DNA of 35,546 nt from Saccoglossus kowalevskii. Lineage: Eukaryota > Hemichordata > Enteropneusta > Harrimaniidae. Under the pieces are notes generated by a model. It saw nothing but the letters and a program-made list of their open reading frames with translations. It had not been told where the DNA came from and did not search any database. Where the stretch lies: positions 411,959-447,504 of the forward strand of contig NW_003144786.1 of NCBI RefSeq assembly GCF_000003605.2, in the 5' to 3' direction. The position numbers and the translations under genes were made by a program. The stretch's first letter is position 1. Each line of letters begins with the position of its first letter. Below are positions 10,801 to 25,447 of this stretch, in pieces.

Positions 10801-12774
10801 TATTCACCACCAGTTTCGTATACAGTAGATTGTTCCTGTTGTCCCCCCAGCTGACAGGAAATTGCAGAATTTGAGGTCTGTGTCTTTGACTGGGCATTAT
10901 ACTACGAGAAACATAGTACAATCATGTCAATTGAAAGCTAATAAAATATGCTACCAAGCATTCAACTACTTCAAAAATGATATTTGGGTTAAAAAAATGC
11001 AGAATTGGCAACAAAAAATATATACATTGCATGTACAAATATAAAACATGATTCAAACTGTGTAATATTCACGAAATTGCTGCTGAATAAATGATTTTTG
11101 TGGTGAAGAAAAACAAGATTATTAATTTTCATGTTGTGACCAAAACAAAAAGACTTGCGTGAACACTATAAGAAGACAGTGTTTTCATATAATATATGTG
11201 TCACATAATTAACTGTTTTAGTAAATAAGGCCTTTTGGTAACAGTGGCTGCCAGCTGGGAGATCATCCCGGTTTCAAAAAAACATTGACATTGTTAAAAC
11301 TATTGTCCTTGATTTCATTTTCATTGCAAGATTTACGGTTTTAACCTCCAACTGAATTCATGGGTGTGGGAAAAGTGAAAAGACTTTATACTCCATCAAT
11401 GAATAAAAAGTCAATAGGCATGGTGCTCATTGATCATAATATAATGAGAATGTATCTCACTGCCATGAGCTAGGAGCATTACCAGGATTATAAAGAAAAG
11501 AAATACTAACAATTGTTAAATACAAGAATATATGTTCTCAGATGATTTGCCATGAAAAATTGATAAAGTGAAAATGTACTTGGAAATAATTTTAGTCAAT
11601 CACAAACAATTCTGGTAAACTCATCCAGGAGCCATGTTTGATGTTTTTTATCACTTTCCAAATTCAGTACATAAAGGCCTAGAGCTTTCACTTGTTCCCC
11701 TATACAACTTGGATGCTTAATCATTACAGTGCCAAGACAGACAGTGGCCACAGGCCTCTTGAATAAGGTTGGCCAAGAAGTCATCAGATGTCTATTTCAC
11801 CAAGAAAATCAAAATATTCTTGTTTATTTTCTGTTTTGTATATAGTTTAATTTTACTGATTTTTGATGAGTTGATTGTAAAATATAGAAATACTGGTCTC
11901 TGACTGGATTTTATTTTGACTGATTCATTCCTTTCAGTGAAAATAGCAAAAATAAATTCCTAGTAAAAATGAAGTACTTTATAGTAAATCATTTAGGTAT
12001 TTGGATAATTTTTGATAGCTAATTTGCATAATTTTCAGAGAATCGACTTCTCATGAACAAATTTCCATCTATACTCATCAAGGCAGCTTCACAATAAAAA
12101 TCAATTCAAATGGTTCAGCGTTTTTTGAGAAGACGCCCACATACATCAATAAATTTTAGATTAATAAGATTACAGTAGAGAACCTGTTGAAAACATCAAT
12201 ATGTTATAATAGATGTCTTGCCTGTAGTAGACGTAATTAATTTGAGCTGTCTTATAAACAGGTCAAGCTCTGTTTCATCACATATTTTGCTGTGTAGTGA
12301 TAAAAACAGTCCCACACACGAAAGGCCTGTGATGCGATTTCTCACTCATTTGGTCTCACACTTTCACATTACAAAATCTCGCAAATATGCCTATCAGTGA
12401 AGACTTACAAAAAATATTCTTTCTATATATTCCTCCAATCTTCCGGACTCAGAAATTCAAACCCCCATATTGTAAGGGAAATTAAAAACACCTTTTTGTC
12501 AGTATACTAATAAAAGTGTAACCGTCCGTGCTGTTGTAGCGTGACTGGGTCATGGTCAAATAGTACAGGCTGTACGCTGTTGACTGTGGGGCAGGAGATC
12601 GTTTCTCGATGCCGCGTAACAACGTTGAACTTAAACATTTGTTTTAGTAATCTAGCAATATATTATTAGTACATTGTCATCCGTGGAAAACTATTAAATC
12701 GTCTGATACATAAGAAAAAATAAAGGAAATACCTTCACTGCAGAACAACCGAAAGTGAAAACACGACCTGCCAT
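1814..12774 (-). CDS. ACADM: Medium-chain specific acyl-CoA dehydrogenase, mitochondrial (11 coding exons)
   Basis: FAD-dependent first dehydrogenation of mitochondrial beta-oxidation for medium-chain acyl-CoAs; electrons pass to ETF. Exons, 5' to 3' on the minus strand: 12774-12733, 10640-10553, 9027-8930, 8331-8262, 6388-6288, 5542-5462, 5293-5054, 4941-4801, 3725-3630, 2736-2488, 1894-1814. All introns are GT-AG, frames join cleanly, and the total is 1287 nt (428 aa plus stop; human 421 aa). Residues 1-14 ([14 protein letters not shown]) look like a mitochondrial presequence start. Visible motifs are the flavin signature [11 protein letters not shown] (162-172), WITNGG (195-200), [19 protein letters not shown] near 381-399, and the catalytic-base motif IYEGTAQ with Glu405 (mature human Glu376). 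The site of human Lys329 is Gly333 here. The gene looks intact. Symbol is by orthology to the human protein as recalled. Confidence 0.97.
2949..2994 (-). other. Candidate cryptic or poison exon in ACADM intron 9
   Basis: In the 893-nt intron between ACADM exons 9 and 10, the minus strand has a pyrimidine run ending in TAG at 2995, then 46 nt, then CAG|GTAAAT at 2949/2948. Forty-six nucleotides is not a multiple of three. Inclusion would add about 15 codons and then shift exon 10 into a frame that reaches TGA within about ten codons. The encoded residues have no counterpart in acyl-CoA dehydrogenases, so this is a splice-signal prediction only. A second AG five bases downstream would give 41 nt, also frameshifting. 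Confidence 0.35.
3985..4552 (+). mobile_element. Degenerate PIF/Harbinger-like element carrying a Myb/SANT gene remnant
   Basis: This block in ACADM intron 8 surrounds the Myb/SANT-like pseudogene at 4186-4532. Ahead of it, two direct repeats of about 30 bp (near 3989 and 4046) share TTTGAGA, TTGTAAAA and TG-rich ends, as subterminal repeats of DNA transposons often do. GTGTGAGAACA occurs on both sides of the coding remnant, near 4012 and 4535, in direct orientation. I found no clean terminal inverted repeats or TTA/TAA target-site duplication, so the boundaries are approximate and the Harbinger assignment rests on the protein. Confidence 0.4.
4186..4532 (+). pseudogene. Frameshifted Myb/SANT-like (trihelix/MADF-type) DNA-binding protein, Harbinger ORF2-like
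   Basis: ATG at 4186 opens [20 protein letters not shown], then about 18 more matching codons. The frame is lost near 4291-4297 and similarity continues in another frame as [19 protein letters not shown], followed by [16 protein letters not shown] and a tail ending at the TAG at 4530-4532. The pattern (tryptophan start, I/V-A-x-K in the second helix, QC-x-x-x-I-K-x-L-R-x-x-Y in the third) is that of Myb/SANT-like proteins that accompany PIF/Harbinger transposases. No transposase is nearby. The gene lies antisense inside an ACADM intron, and the frameshift makes it very likely non-functional. Family assignment is by pattern recognition only. Confidence 0.5.
5676..6085 (-). repeat. Tandem-repeat family B, reverse copy in ACADM intron 5
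   Basis: On the minus strand this stretch carries the same core phrases as the copies at 32.9-34.3 kb: TTTTGACTTCTTG, then a TTTTGATACTAGGTGGACCTCTC block, then AGATTTGTTCAT, ATCTTCAATTCTCTAATTTT and GTGAATATTTT. It ends (5720 down to 5676) with GTGGAGCTATATCAGCCAG...GCTGCTTGTTG, matching the conserved end of the two right-hand copies. The hairpin and microsatellite head is not seen, so the copy is probably truncated. Confidence 0.75.
7503..7896 (-). pseudogene. Unidentified protein-coding remnant in ACADM intron 4, one in-frame stop
   Basis: On the minus strand, ATG at 7896 in a good context (CAACATGGCGACC) opens [15 protein letters not shown], followed by one TAA at 7851-7849. The same frame then stays open for about 115 codons, through [18 protein letters not shown] and [19 protein letters not shown], and runs into an A/T homopolymer near 7512. 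Base composition is clearly richer in G+C than the surrounding intron, which suggests inserted sequence. The TAA lies next to AG|GTAAAA, so 7896 to about 7853 could instead be a small first exon. I recognise no domain. A transposon ORF or a captured gene fragment are both possible. Confidence 0.3.
7541..7552. repeat. Short perfect hairpin CCCC-GAAA-GGGG
   Basis: CCCC GAAA GGGG forms a 4-bp G/C stem with a GAAA tetraloop if read as plus-strand RNA. It sits at the end of the unidentified coding remnant, and no role is evident. Confidence 0.3.
8100..8127 (+). repeat. Adjacent homopolymers T12 then G16
   Basis: Twelve T (8100-8111) are followed directly by sixteen G (8112-8127). The G run can form an intramolecular G-quadruplex on the plus strand, which is the template strand of ACADM. 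It is an error-prone site for sequencing, so the exact length is uncertain. Confidence 0.9.
9335..9552. mobile_element. 218-bp MITE with perfect 22-bp terminal inverted repeats
   Basis: The first 22 bases (9335-9356, starting TTACTGTAAAATACTTTA) and the last 22 bases (9531-9552) are perfect inverted complements. The inside is also partly palindromic: TTCACTGA near the left and TCAGTGAAAATAGCGAAAAT near the right can pair, so the whole element can fold. There is no coding capacity. It lies in ACADM intron 2. A diverged relative of its right half is at 11850-11987. Confidence 0.85.
11850..11987. mobile_element. Diverged second copy of the 9335-9552 MITE family
   Basis: The stretch repeats, in the same order, the internal phrases of the first copy: GTAAAATATAG, CTGGATTTTATTTT, TCATTCCTTTCAGTGAAAATAGC, AATAAATTCC and an end resembling AAGTACTTTATAGTAAA. 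The left terminal repeat is eroded. It lies in ACADM intron 1. Confidence 0.7.
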
Positions 12775-13069
12775 GTTGGAAATGGGAATGTGGTCGTAGA
12801 GGGCGATATACACAAATCGTCTTTTGTTTCGACATGAGATCAATTGGCTAAATGTGTACTAATGATGTGTGGTACCGTTGAAAAGGTCTTTGCGTGTATT
12901 TTTCCTAAATATGTGCTAGTCAAGTCAAGTCAGTAGCTTACAATGTAATGACAATTTAAAACTGTTGTCAGATTATGTTTTTTGCTTGTTATTTGCCTCC
13001 ACGAATTTATATTCACACTTTGATACAAGAATGTCTATGCTCAAAAAATGTACACGACCATAGTACCGT
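12775..13069. promoter_or_regulatory. Probable ACADM promoter/5' UTR region
   Basis: This is the sequence directly upstream of the ACADM start codon (minus strand). I see no convincing TATA box or recognisable operator-like site, and cannot place the transcription start. It is assigned by position only. Confidence 0.35.
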
Positions 13070-13139
13070 GATAGAGGGACTGTGACACGACGTACTTATT
13101 CCGACTCTGCTCATTTGTTTATATCACAGTCCCTCTATC
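13070..13139. repeat. Perfect 16-bp inverted repeat (stem-loop) upstream of ACADM
   Basis: GATAGAGGGACTGTGA at 13070-13085 and TCACAGTCCCTCTATC at 13124-13139 are exact inverted complements separated by 38 nt. A 16-bp perfect stem is unlikely by chance in a window this size. It may be the core of a tiny MITE or a structured element; no further symmetry beyond the arms is clear. Confidence 0.8.
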
Positions 13140-13329
13140 TGTGTTTATATTTTACTACCAGTCCACCATCTCAACATTTTATGGTGTATAAATCAGCCAG
13201 ATGCTTACAAAGAGTTAATGTAACTTTGACACTGAGTTATTATTCAACTATATCACTATTAATTTCATTGTCTTCTATTAAAATCAAAGAAAGCTTAGAA
13301 AGAACTCCCATGTACTGAAAGTATTGGAG

Positions 13330-14442
13330 ACACATTAAAAATAATTCGAAATTACTTTCGAATTTCTTGCTGAAAACTAATTATGCAAATTAGAAAATTA
13401 ATATGAACAGATTTGAGTGTAAAACTAATGAGGTCTGTGCAATGTAACAGAACATCTATGTACCAAGTTTTATTGAAAGGTGATCAGAACCAAAAATTTG
13501 TGAATTATTATGCTAATTAGGGAATTAATAAGAAAAGATTTTAACCCCAAACTAATCAGGTTTGTACATTGTCCTAGAGCATCTTTGTACTATGTTTCAT
13601 TGAAATGGAATAATTAGTACTTTAGATATCAGTGTGATAGCTTACAATTGGGTAATTATGCAAATTAGGTAATTACTATGTACAGATTTTAACCCACAAT
13701 TAATCAGGTCTGTCTATTGTCCTACAGCATCCGTGTACAAAGTTTCAATGAAATGTGAAGATTAGTACTTAAGATATTAGTGTGAAAGTTAAAAATAGAT
13801 TAATTATGCAAATTACGTGATTAATATGCATAAATATTCACCGAAAACTAATTGGATCCCTGCATAGTTCTAGAGTCATTGAAATGTGATTAGTACTTGA
13901 GATATCAGTGGAAAAGCTGACAATTAATTGATTATGCAAATTAGGTAATTATTATGCACAATTATTTATCCTAAAACTAATTAGGTCTCTGCATAGTCCT
14001 TGAGTGTCTATGTACCAAATTTCAATGAATTATTAATATGTACTAATATTACCCTAAAAACTATCAGTCTGTGCAGTGTCCTATGACATCTATGTACAAA
14101 GTTTCACAGATTTTTACCAAAAACTAATCAAATCTGCACATAAGTTCAGAGCATCTATGTACCAAGTTTCATCAAAATCCAATGAGTGTTTTTTTAGATA
14201 TCAGTGGAGCAGTCATGGAACAGCTAAAAATTAGCTAATTATAATGCAAATTAGGTAATTAATATGTACATATTTTTACCAAAAACTGATCAAATCTGAG
14301 CATTGGTTCGGAGCATCTATGCACCAAGTTTTATAAAAAGCAATTTATGGTTCTTGAGATAGCAGTGGAACAGACAGACACACAGACACACACACAGACA
14401 AACTAAATGCAAAGATTCCCATTGTGTGCTTTGCACATGGGA
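13330..14442 (-). repeat. Tandem-repeat family A: about seven diverged units of 130-155 bp, ACAG-type microsatellite, terminal hairpin
   Basis: Units recur with landmark ATGCAAATTAG at 13383, 13510 (variant), 13658, 13806, 13934 and 14244, with at least one further degraded unit between the last two. Each also has a TCTATGTACCAAGTTTCAT-like phrase. The array ends in an ACAGACAGACACACAG-type microsatellite (about 14369-14402) and a hairpin (14418-14441, CCCATTGTGTGC-TTT-GCACATGGG with a 3-nt bulge). Read on the minus strand the order is hairpin, microsatellite, cores. A reversed, shorter relative is at 33624-33800. It lies between ACADM and the TRIM-NHL gene, with no coding potential. Confidence 0.85.
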
Positions 14443-15736
14443 GTCAATAAGTAAAATCTGCAATTTGTAATCCAAAGAGTTACTGCAATGAAGTTGAGAA
14501 TAAGTAGCTGCATAATTTGTGTGTGTGTCATTGCCACAAATATTTTAATTTATGCAAGCAGCCATTCCCTGTATGTAAGGTCACCCCCAACTATGCCCGT
14601 CCTGTCATTTTTATGATAATAAGTCAAATAAAGTGAGACAAATTTGTTTCATGCTGTATATATTTTAATAATCAATGTTTGATATAATTGTAATCATGTG
14701 ATGGTTATGTAACTTTGGGAGAGTTCTCAAATAATCTCCATTACAAACCAGGTGTAAAACAGTGTACAACTTAAAACTAGAACAGCAATTAATGAACATC
14801 TTCCCTGGGATGTTCAAGTGATATTCTTCCTCCTCTGTAAATCTCACCCAACACATACGATTCCGGCTAAAAATACGAAAGGAATTGCCTTGGGTTGTTC
14901 CTTTGAGACAGAAAACAAAAAGACAATCCGATACAACCGAAATTCTATCCTCGATGAACTCAACTCTGAAGTATGGTTATAATAATTTTTGCCAAACTTG
15001 TCTGCAATGCAAAGAAGTAGATCTGTGGGGAAAATAACTAGGCATTAAATTTTGTCACATTGAAAAGAAAATGTTAAAATAAAAATGTTATTGTTGTTCA
15101 AAAACTGCATTATATCACACGGATTATCAACATGCAAGAAGTTATGGAATAATTACACCACCCTTTTTGACCAAACTTTTGGAACAACAATTAAGCAAAC
15201 AAAAATCCTAACAAAATTTACTGGGCGGTGTACATAAAATACATTTAACGGTAAAATGTTTACGTTCTCTACACGAGTCTACATCGGGTGATGATATACA
15301 TAATGAATGTTTTTAAATTAGTGCAAACATTTCTTGAATAATAATTTGCGATATTGTACATAAGATGCCATTTCTTGAAAAGTATTACAATATTCACTAA
15401 GATGAAGTGTTTAAAAATACAAACCAACAGAACTACATTATATACACGCTATATGACACTGTAACCATGACAGTAAATTCAGCTTTGGATAAATTAAAAC
15501 TTAACGAAATACTGTGCTTCTACACTTAACAATATTTTACATAGTTGTTATTCAATGGTCTCTCTGTAACTTTAATGTTGTAGTTTTGTTCTTACGCATA
15601 TATGCAAATCATGCTATTCTCAATATTAATGTTGTTGTTTATTGTTGTTTACCCTAATTTTAAATTTACTGAACCAAAAACTTGCACTATAAATATGTAT
15701 TGTGACCATTCATAAAGAAGTACAAGGAATTTACTT
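14443..15736. other. Intergenic region and 3' UTR of the TRIM-NHL gene
   Basis: No gene or repeat is recognised between family A and the TRIM-NHL stop codon. The part next to 15736 is expected to be 3' UTR. Confidence 0.5.
15638..15643 (-). terminator. Candidate polyadenylation signal AATAAA for the TRIM-NHL gene
   Basis: TTTATT on the plus strand reads AATAAA on the minus strand, 94 nt past the stop codon at 15737-15739. The distance is plausible for a short 3' UTR; there is no transcript support. Confidence 0.45.
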
Positions 15737-18019
15737 TTATTGTGCGAAAACCTTAATACAGTTATTTCCGTGGTCTGCGACCACAACCTTACCAAATGGC
15801 TTATCATCAGTGACACAGACGCCTGTAAGATTATTCAATCCATCTTGGTCACTATCAATACGAGATAGAAATACACCGTGTGAATCATATTTCATAACTC
15901 TGTGATTAAAGCAATCACAAACATACATATTACCATCATTATCACAAGCAACATCGTATGGACAATTGAATTGGTTATTACCATTACCCTGACTGCCAAA
16001 ACTGAATAAGAACACACCATCTGAATCACACACCTGGATGCGATGGTTGTATTCAGCCACAATGACATTGCCCTTGTTATTAATGGTCATTCCATATGGG
16101 TTGCTAAACTCACATTGCCCATTACCAAAAGAACCAAATGACTTGACATAGTCTCCATCTTGTGTATAAATTCTGATACAGTGCGAACTGTTATCACAAA
16201 CATACACTCTACCATTTGTAGGGCTGATAGCAATTCCGTCAGGGCATCCCAATTCCTGATTCCCAAAACATCTAATTATCTTGCTGTTCTCATCACATAC
16301 AACAACCTGTTTGTTTCTATTATCTGTTATGAAGTAATAACCTTCCTTTGATACTGCTACATGGCGTGGGTCAAACCCTGATGTAAACGTTGTGAACTGA
16401 ATAACACGTTGATGTATCCCATATAAGGAAAACAACTGAACTCGCTTATTGCCTTTATCACATACAGCAGTCACCCCATTCCCAAATACCCTAACTCCCT
16501 GGATATTTCTGAACTGACCCACACCTGAACCTTTTATACCATATTTACATAACAATCCCTTATTTGGAATTATGGTAATTACAGTTGGTGACCCCTCAAC
16601 ATGTTTGTTAAGAGCTAAAACGGATAATTCATGCTTTCCTTCTACTTTACCCTGATATTTCAGAGATAGTGTCTCGTCAAGGTTTTCTAAAACCGATACG
16701 TTTTCCTCAGATGCCCTCAGCTTGGCTCTAATTTCATTTATAGCTAGTGGTCTTGAACAGTCATCACTTTTTGTCAAAGAAGCTGATAATTCTTCACCAA
16801 TTCTTCCATACTTTGGGACATCTCTGAGCTGAAAGTTATACCTGTGATAAAGTATAACTCCAAGGTTTTTGGTTTCGTGGAAATCGGATCTCTGGAATTC
16901 AATGTAGTCGTCTGTGATTGGTTGCTGTTGGGTCTTCACTTGTATTAGCATTTGTATCTGTGACATCATTCCCTTCTTTGCTGACATCATCTGTGCAGCA
17001 TTCCCATAATGCATTATATTCCTCCCAAAGTCACGTACATGTTTCATGTCATTCTCTGCAATTTCGAGTTCCTTAATTTGTGCTTGCAAGTTTTGTTTCC
17101 GGGATTCATATTCACACTTCATCTCCGCCATCAGTTTACTCCCATTTTCACGGATCTTGGCTGTGATTTCTACGATTGTCTTTTCTATGTGTTCATTCAG
17201 TTTCTTCTCTTCTTCTTGAAATTGGTTCTCCAGAGCTTCTGATGTAGTTTTCACTTCCTGTTTACTGGCCCCTGCTTGTAGTTCCTTCTCTTGCAGTTTG
17301 TCTAACATCTCCATGATGTACCCTTTATATTCCGATGCCGCATCATTAAGGTATCGGTGGTTATGCTCAGTCAGTTTATGATCCAGAGCAATACATTCCA
17401 AACATATTGGGATATTGCATGTATCACAGTAAAATTTTACCTGGTTGTCATGGTGACTGCTACAATAAACTGGAGGCTGTACTTTAGCTGGATCGGTAGA
17501 GCGTGTATTGTTGTATGTTTCAAGCGACATCAGACGATGGGTCTTTAAACATTGGATCTCTTTATGCCCCTGTGTGCAGTTGTCACAAAGTCCAACTGCA
17601 CAATCCAAACATCTAGTTTGTGATATTCCTTGTTTGCAACTACCGCATTTGTCGCCTTCTGCTAGTTTGCCGTCTCGCTTCTTCTCAATCAATCCAGCGA
17701 GTTCACTGAGAAAGAAATTCTTGGAAATACTTGCCAGTCCTTCTGGTAGGTCATGACTTCTTCTACATACGGGACATAGTACAGTCTTTCCACCAGCTTT
17801 CTCGACTAACGTACCGATACACTGTTCACAGTAGCTATGTAAACAAGGTAGAATTCTTGCATCTCTGTATCGCTCTGAGCATATCGCACAGATCAGAATA
17901 TTCTCATCCATTTCGTCAAGGAGTTTTGACTCGGCTGTCGCCATAATGCAGTTACAGCGGTTGTGGTCGTTTATGCTGAACTTTACAGTCTTATTGAGTA
18001 ACTTTAAATACGAGGCCAT
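15737..18019 (-). CDS. TRIM-NHL protein, TRIM2/TRIM3/TRIM71-like probable E3 ubiquitin ligase, single exon
   Basis: 760 aa. A C3HC4 RING finger is at residues 44-85 (CAIC...CLHSYC...CPVC). B-box 1 spans about 125-161 (CGSC...CLDC...CDNC...H) and B-box 2 about 186-222 (CSSHHDNQVKFYC...CLEC...H). A coiled coil spans about 228-330, a poorly conserved filamin/immunoglobulin-like segment about 385-485 (ends EGSPTVITI), and six NHL repeats about 487-758, each with a D-x-x-N-x-x-I/V-x-V-type pattern. RING TRIMs are E3 ligases, and NHL propellers bind partner proteins or RNA. Met26 (17944), directly ahead of the RING-proximal MATAESKLLDEMDEN, may be the true start; residues 1-25 lack recognisable similarity. 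There are no introns, unlike its neighbours. I cannot choose between TRIM2/3 and TRIM71 or a lineage-specific paralogue, so no symbol is given. Confidence 0.93.
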   Translation of the reverse strand: MASYLKLLNKTVKFSINDHNRCNCIMATAESKLLDEMDENILICAICSERYRDARILPCLHSYCEQCIGTLVEKAGGKTVLCPVCRRSHDLPEGLASISKNFFLSELAGLIEKKRDGKLAEGDKCGSCKQGISQTRCLDCAVGLCDNCTQGHKEIQCLKTHRLMSLETYNNTRSTDPAKVQPPVYCSSHHDNQVKFYCDTCNIPICLECIALDHKLTEHNHRYLNDAASEYKGYIMEMLDKLQEKELQAGASKQEVKTTSEALENQFQEEEKKLNEHIEKTIVEITAKIRENGSKLMAEMKCEYESRKQNLQAQIKELEIAENDMKHVRDFGRNIMHYGNAAQMMSAKKGMMSQIQMLIQVKTQQQPITDDYIEFQRSDFHETKNLGVILYHRYNFQLRDVPKYGRIGEELSASLTKSDDCSRPLAINEIRAKLRASEENVSVLENLDETLSLKYQGKVEGKHELSVLALNKHVEGSPTVITIIPNKGLLCKYGIKGSGVGQFRNIQGVRVFGNGVTAVCDKGNKRVQLFSLYGIHQRVIQFTTFTSGFDPRHVAVSKEGYYFITDNRNKQVVVCDENSKIIRCFGNQELGCPDGIAISPTNGRVYVCDNSSHCIRIYTQDGDYVKSFGSFGNGQCEFSNPYGMTINNKGNVIVAEYNHRIQVCDSDGVFLFSFGSQGNGNNQFNCPYDVACDNDGNMYVCDCFNHRVMKYDSHGVFLSRIDSDQDGLNNLTGVCVTDDKPFGKVVVADHGNNCIKVFAQ

Positions 18020-18672
18020 TTAAGATAATCCCAATTGTCATTACCACTCGCTACCGCCTTTTATCTTCACCCACCAAATACTATTTGACCATTGAACCTC
18101 ATCTCGTATCGCCTGTGACATACGAGGCATTATATGACTGTATTAATTTGTTTTTAACTGACAGTGAAATGTACTTGGTGCCTGCAAAGTGTTAACCATA
18201 AAAGCATGTGTGATAAAACTAAGTGAGCTAAAGGATCCTGTTTGTCGTTATGACAATAGAGTACGCGGAAATTCGGAGAATAAGTCACGTGTGTATGTAT
18301 ATTGTATACAAATAAGATGGTTGCACTTCTGGGTATTTATGACTCTTCGTTGAGAAAGGGGGGTTAAGGTATATCGCGAGAAATAAACATAATAAATAGG
18401 GGTCACGGTGAAATGTATCTCAGTTGTTTGTGTTTCAAAGGTTTTACATAATTATTGATTTTGACACATGTCATGAACTTTTTGTTTTCTTTATACGAAT
18501 TATTTTTTTCTAAAAACCCATATTGCAAATCTCCAGCAAATCTGATCATTTGTGTTTATGGTAGCCATATTTATACATGTATTATAATGAAAGTGACAAC
18601 TATAAGACTGATATGGACACTACAGCTTAATGTAATTAAAAACAGATTCTGAGGTAACAATTCACATTCGAC

Positions 18673-18821
18673 TGACTTCATAGTACTGGCGGGTACGGCG
18701 GGTACATAATATTACGCATTTTCTTACAGACAACTACTAGTCTATTATTCGCCTGATCACGAGATATTATGTACCGCCACCACTACAATGCTCGTCGACT
18801 GTGTTTAGTGTATATGAAGTC
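18673..18821. mobile_element. 149-bp inverted-repeat element (MITE-like)
   Basis: The ends are GACTTCATA (18673-18681) and TATGAAGTC (18813-18821). Inside, GGCGGGTACATAATAT (18697-18712) pairs with ATATTATGTACCGCC (18764-18778) apart from one extra base. Two nested inverted repeats suggest a small non-autonomous DNA element or a structured locus. No target-site duplication is clear. Confidence 0.5.
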
Positions 18822-20105
18822 CCGCAATGAAGCATTCTGATTGGTCGAGAAGCATTGAGCTGATTTTCACTTGAGATTCTGCAGATTCTGGCAAAGGAAA
18901 CGTGCAAATTACAGTGTTACGAATAAGTTCGATATTGGTAGATGGGTAGATGGTTCTAAACTCTACAGATACGTATCGAATATAACGTTTACTTCTACAA
19001 GATGGCATAATGTGTGGTTACTGACCACTTCTTGGTGCCGTGTCATAGCTATAAAAACATCTCTATGGCTCCCTCTCTCACGACGTGTGTTTATATAGGA
19101 AATTGCGTGTTCATTTCACCCATATCTGTTATAACTATATGCATCATGTTTTAACTACGTCATATTAAAAGCTTTCGTATAATTGGCATTTTTAAATTAT
19201 TAAAGTTATCATCATCATCATCATCAATAATACGTAACCTATCCCATATATAAAACTCTCCATTTTTTTTCTCCATATACTCTCTTTTTTCATTACTGGT
19301 GACATATACTGGATAATTGGCAGCACACCGACATTGAATCACCGTCCCCAACATGAGAGACGGTGATTAAATTTTGTCGTCATGCGATGGACAATCTAAA
19401 AAGGGCACAATTTTAGTTTGTTCTGTTTCTGACCTACTGAAAGCAAAATATCATCCGTTGTTTACTCCTAGCATTATGAGTAATTCGTGACGCGCTTCTC
19501 AAAATTGATTGACTAAAGTGGTACTCATTCTGGTCCAGTATCAAATCTGTTCAGGACCATTGTAGCGACGAGACATACCGGCTGCACTTCACTCGTGGAT
19601 GACGATGCACAGTTTGGTTTGAATGCAGAAGCAGGGTCGTGGACGTACTGAACTATACAATGTGTTTTACATTGTTTATATTTTAGACAGTTTTGGCGTT
19701 ATAGTGATAAAATGTTAGAGATCTTCCACAAGTGGGACGTACTTAGAAACTAAAATTATCAGAATAATTGCAAATAGGTCTTTTTTCGAAAGCAAGACTG
19801 CACTTAAATAGCGAAAAGTAAATTTGGTTTTAAAAAGATGAGAAAATCTCCGTATAAATAACAAGATAGGATGGCGTCAATGGAACCACAGTTTGTTGTT
19901 TGTTTGAACCATTGTAAAACGAGCTTGATTGAAAACGACTACAATTCAGAAACGTTCGATAAAAACAGTAGTAACTTTAATAATTAATAAAATACAGTAA
20001 TATGGTTATTATAATTTAGGATTAACACAACATTTTGAATGGAATGCGTATATCACATACAGTGTTAAACATGCATGAAGGGCAATTTATATAAACATAA
20101 ATACA

Positions 20106-20111
20106 TTTATT
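20106..20111 (-). terminator. Candidate polyadenylation signal AATAAA for the TESK-like gene
   Basis: AATAAA reads on the minus strand 68 nt past the TAA at 20179-20181. It is assigned by position and motif only. Confidence 0.45.
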
Positions 20112-20178
20112 ATAACAAATTATTTTCTGATAGTTCGTGACGTCACTGTCCCAGAGGGATGCGTACGCGGGAGCATAG

Positions 20179-25447
<5,269 letters not shown>

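Larger units (their letters stand above)
18020..20178. other. Intergenic region between TRIM-NHL and TESK-like genes
   Basis: The 18020 side holds the TRIM-NHL upstream region, the 20178 side the TESK-like 3' UTR. An inverted-repeat element (18673-18821) and a short ATC microsatellite (19209-19225) are inside. No other coding region is recognised. Confidence 0.5.

Noticed and set aside
11596-11784. 62-codon minus-strand frame in ACADM intron 1
   Set aside because: Some protein-like character but no family recognised, and no additional support.
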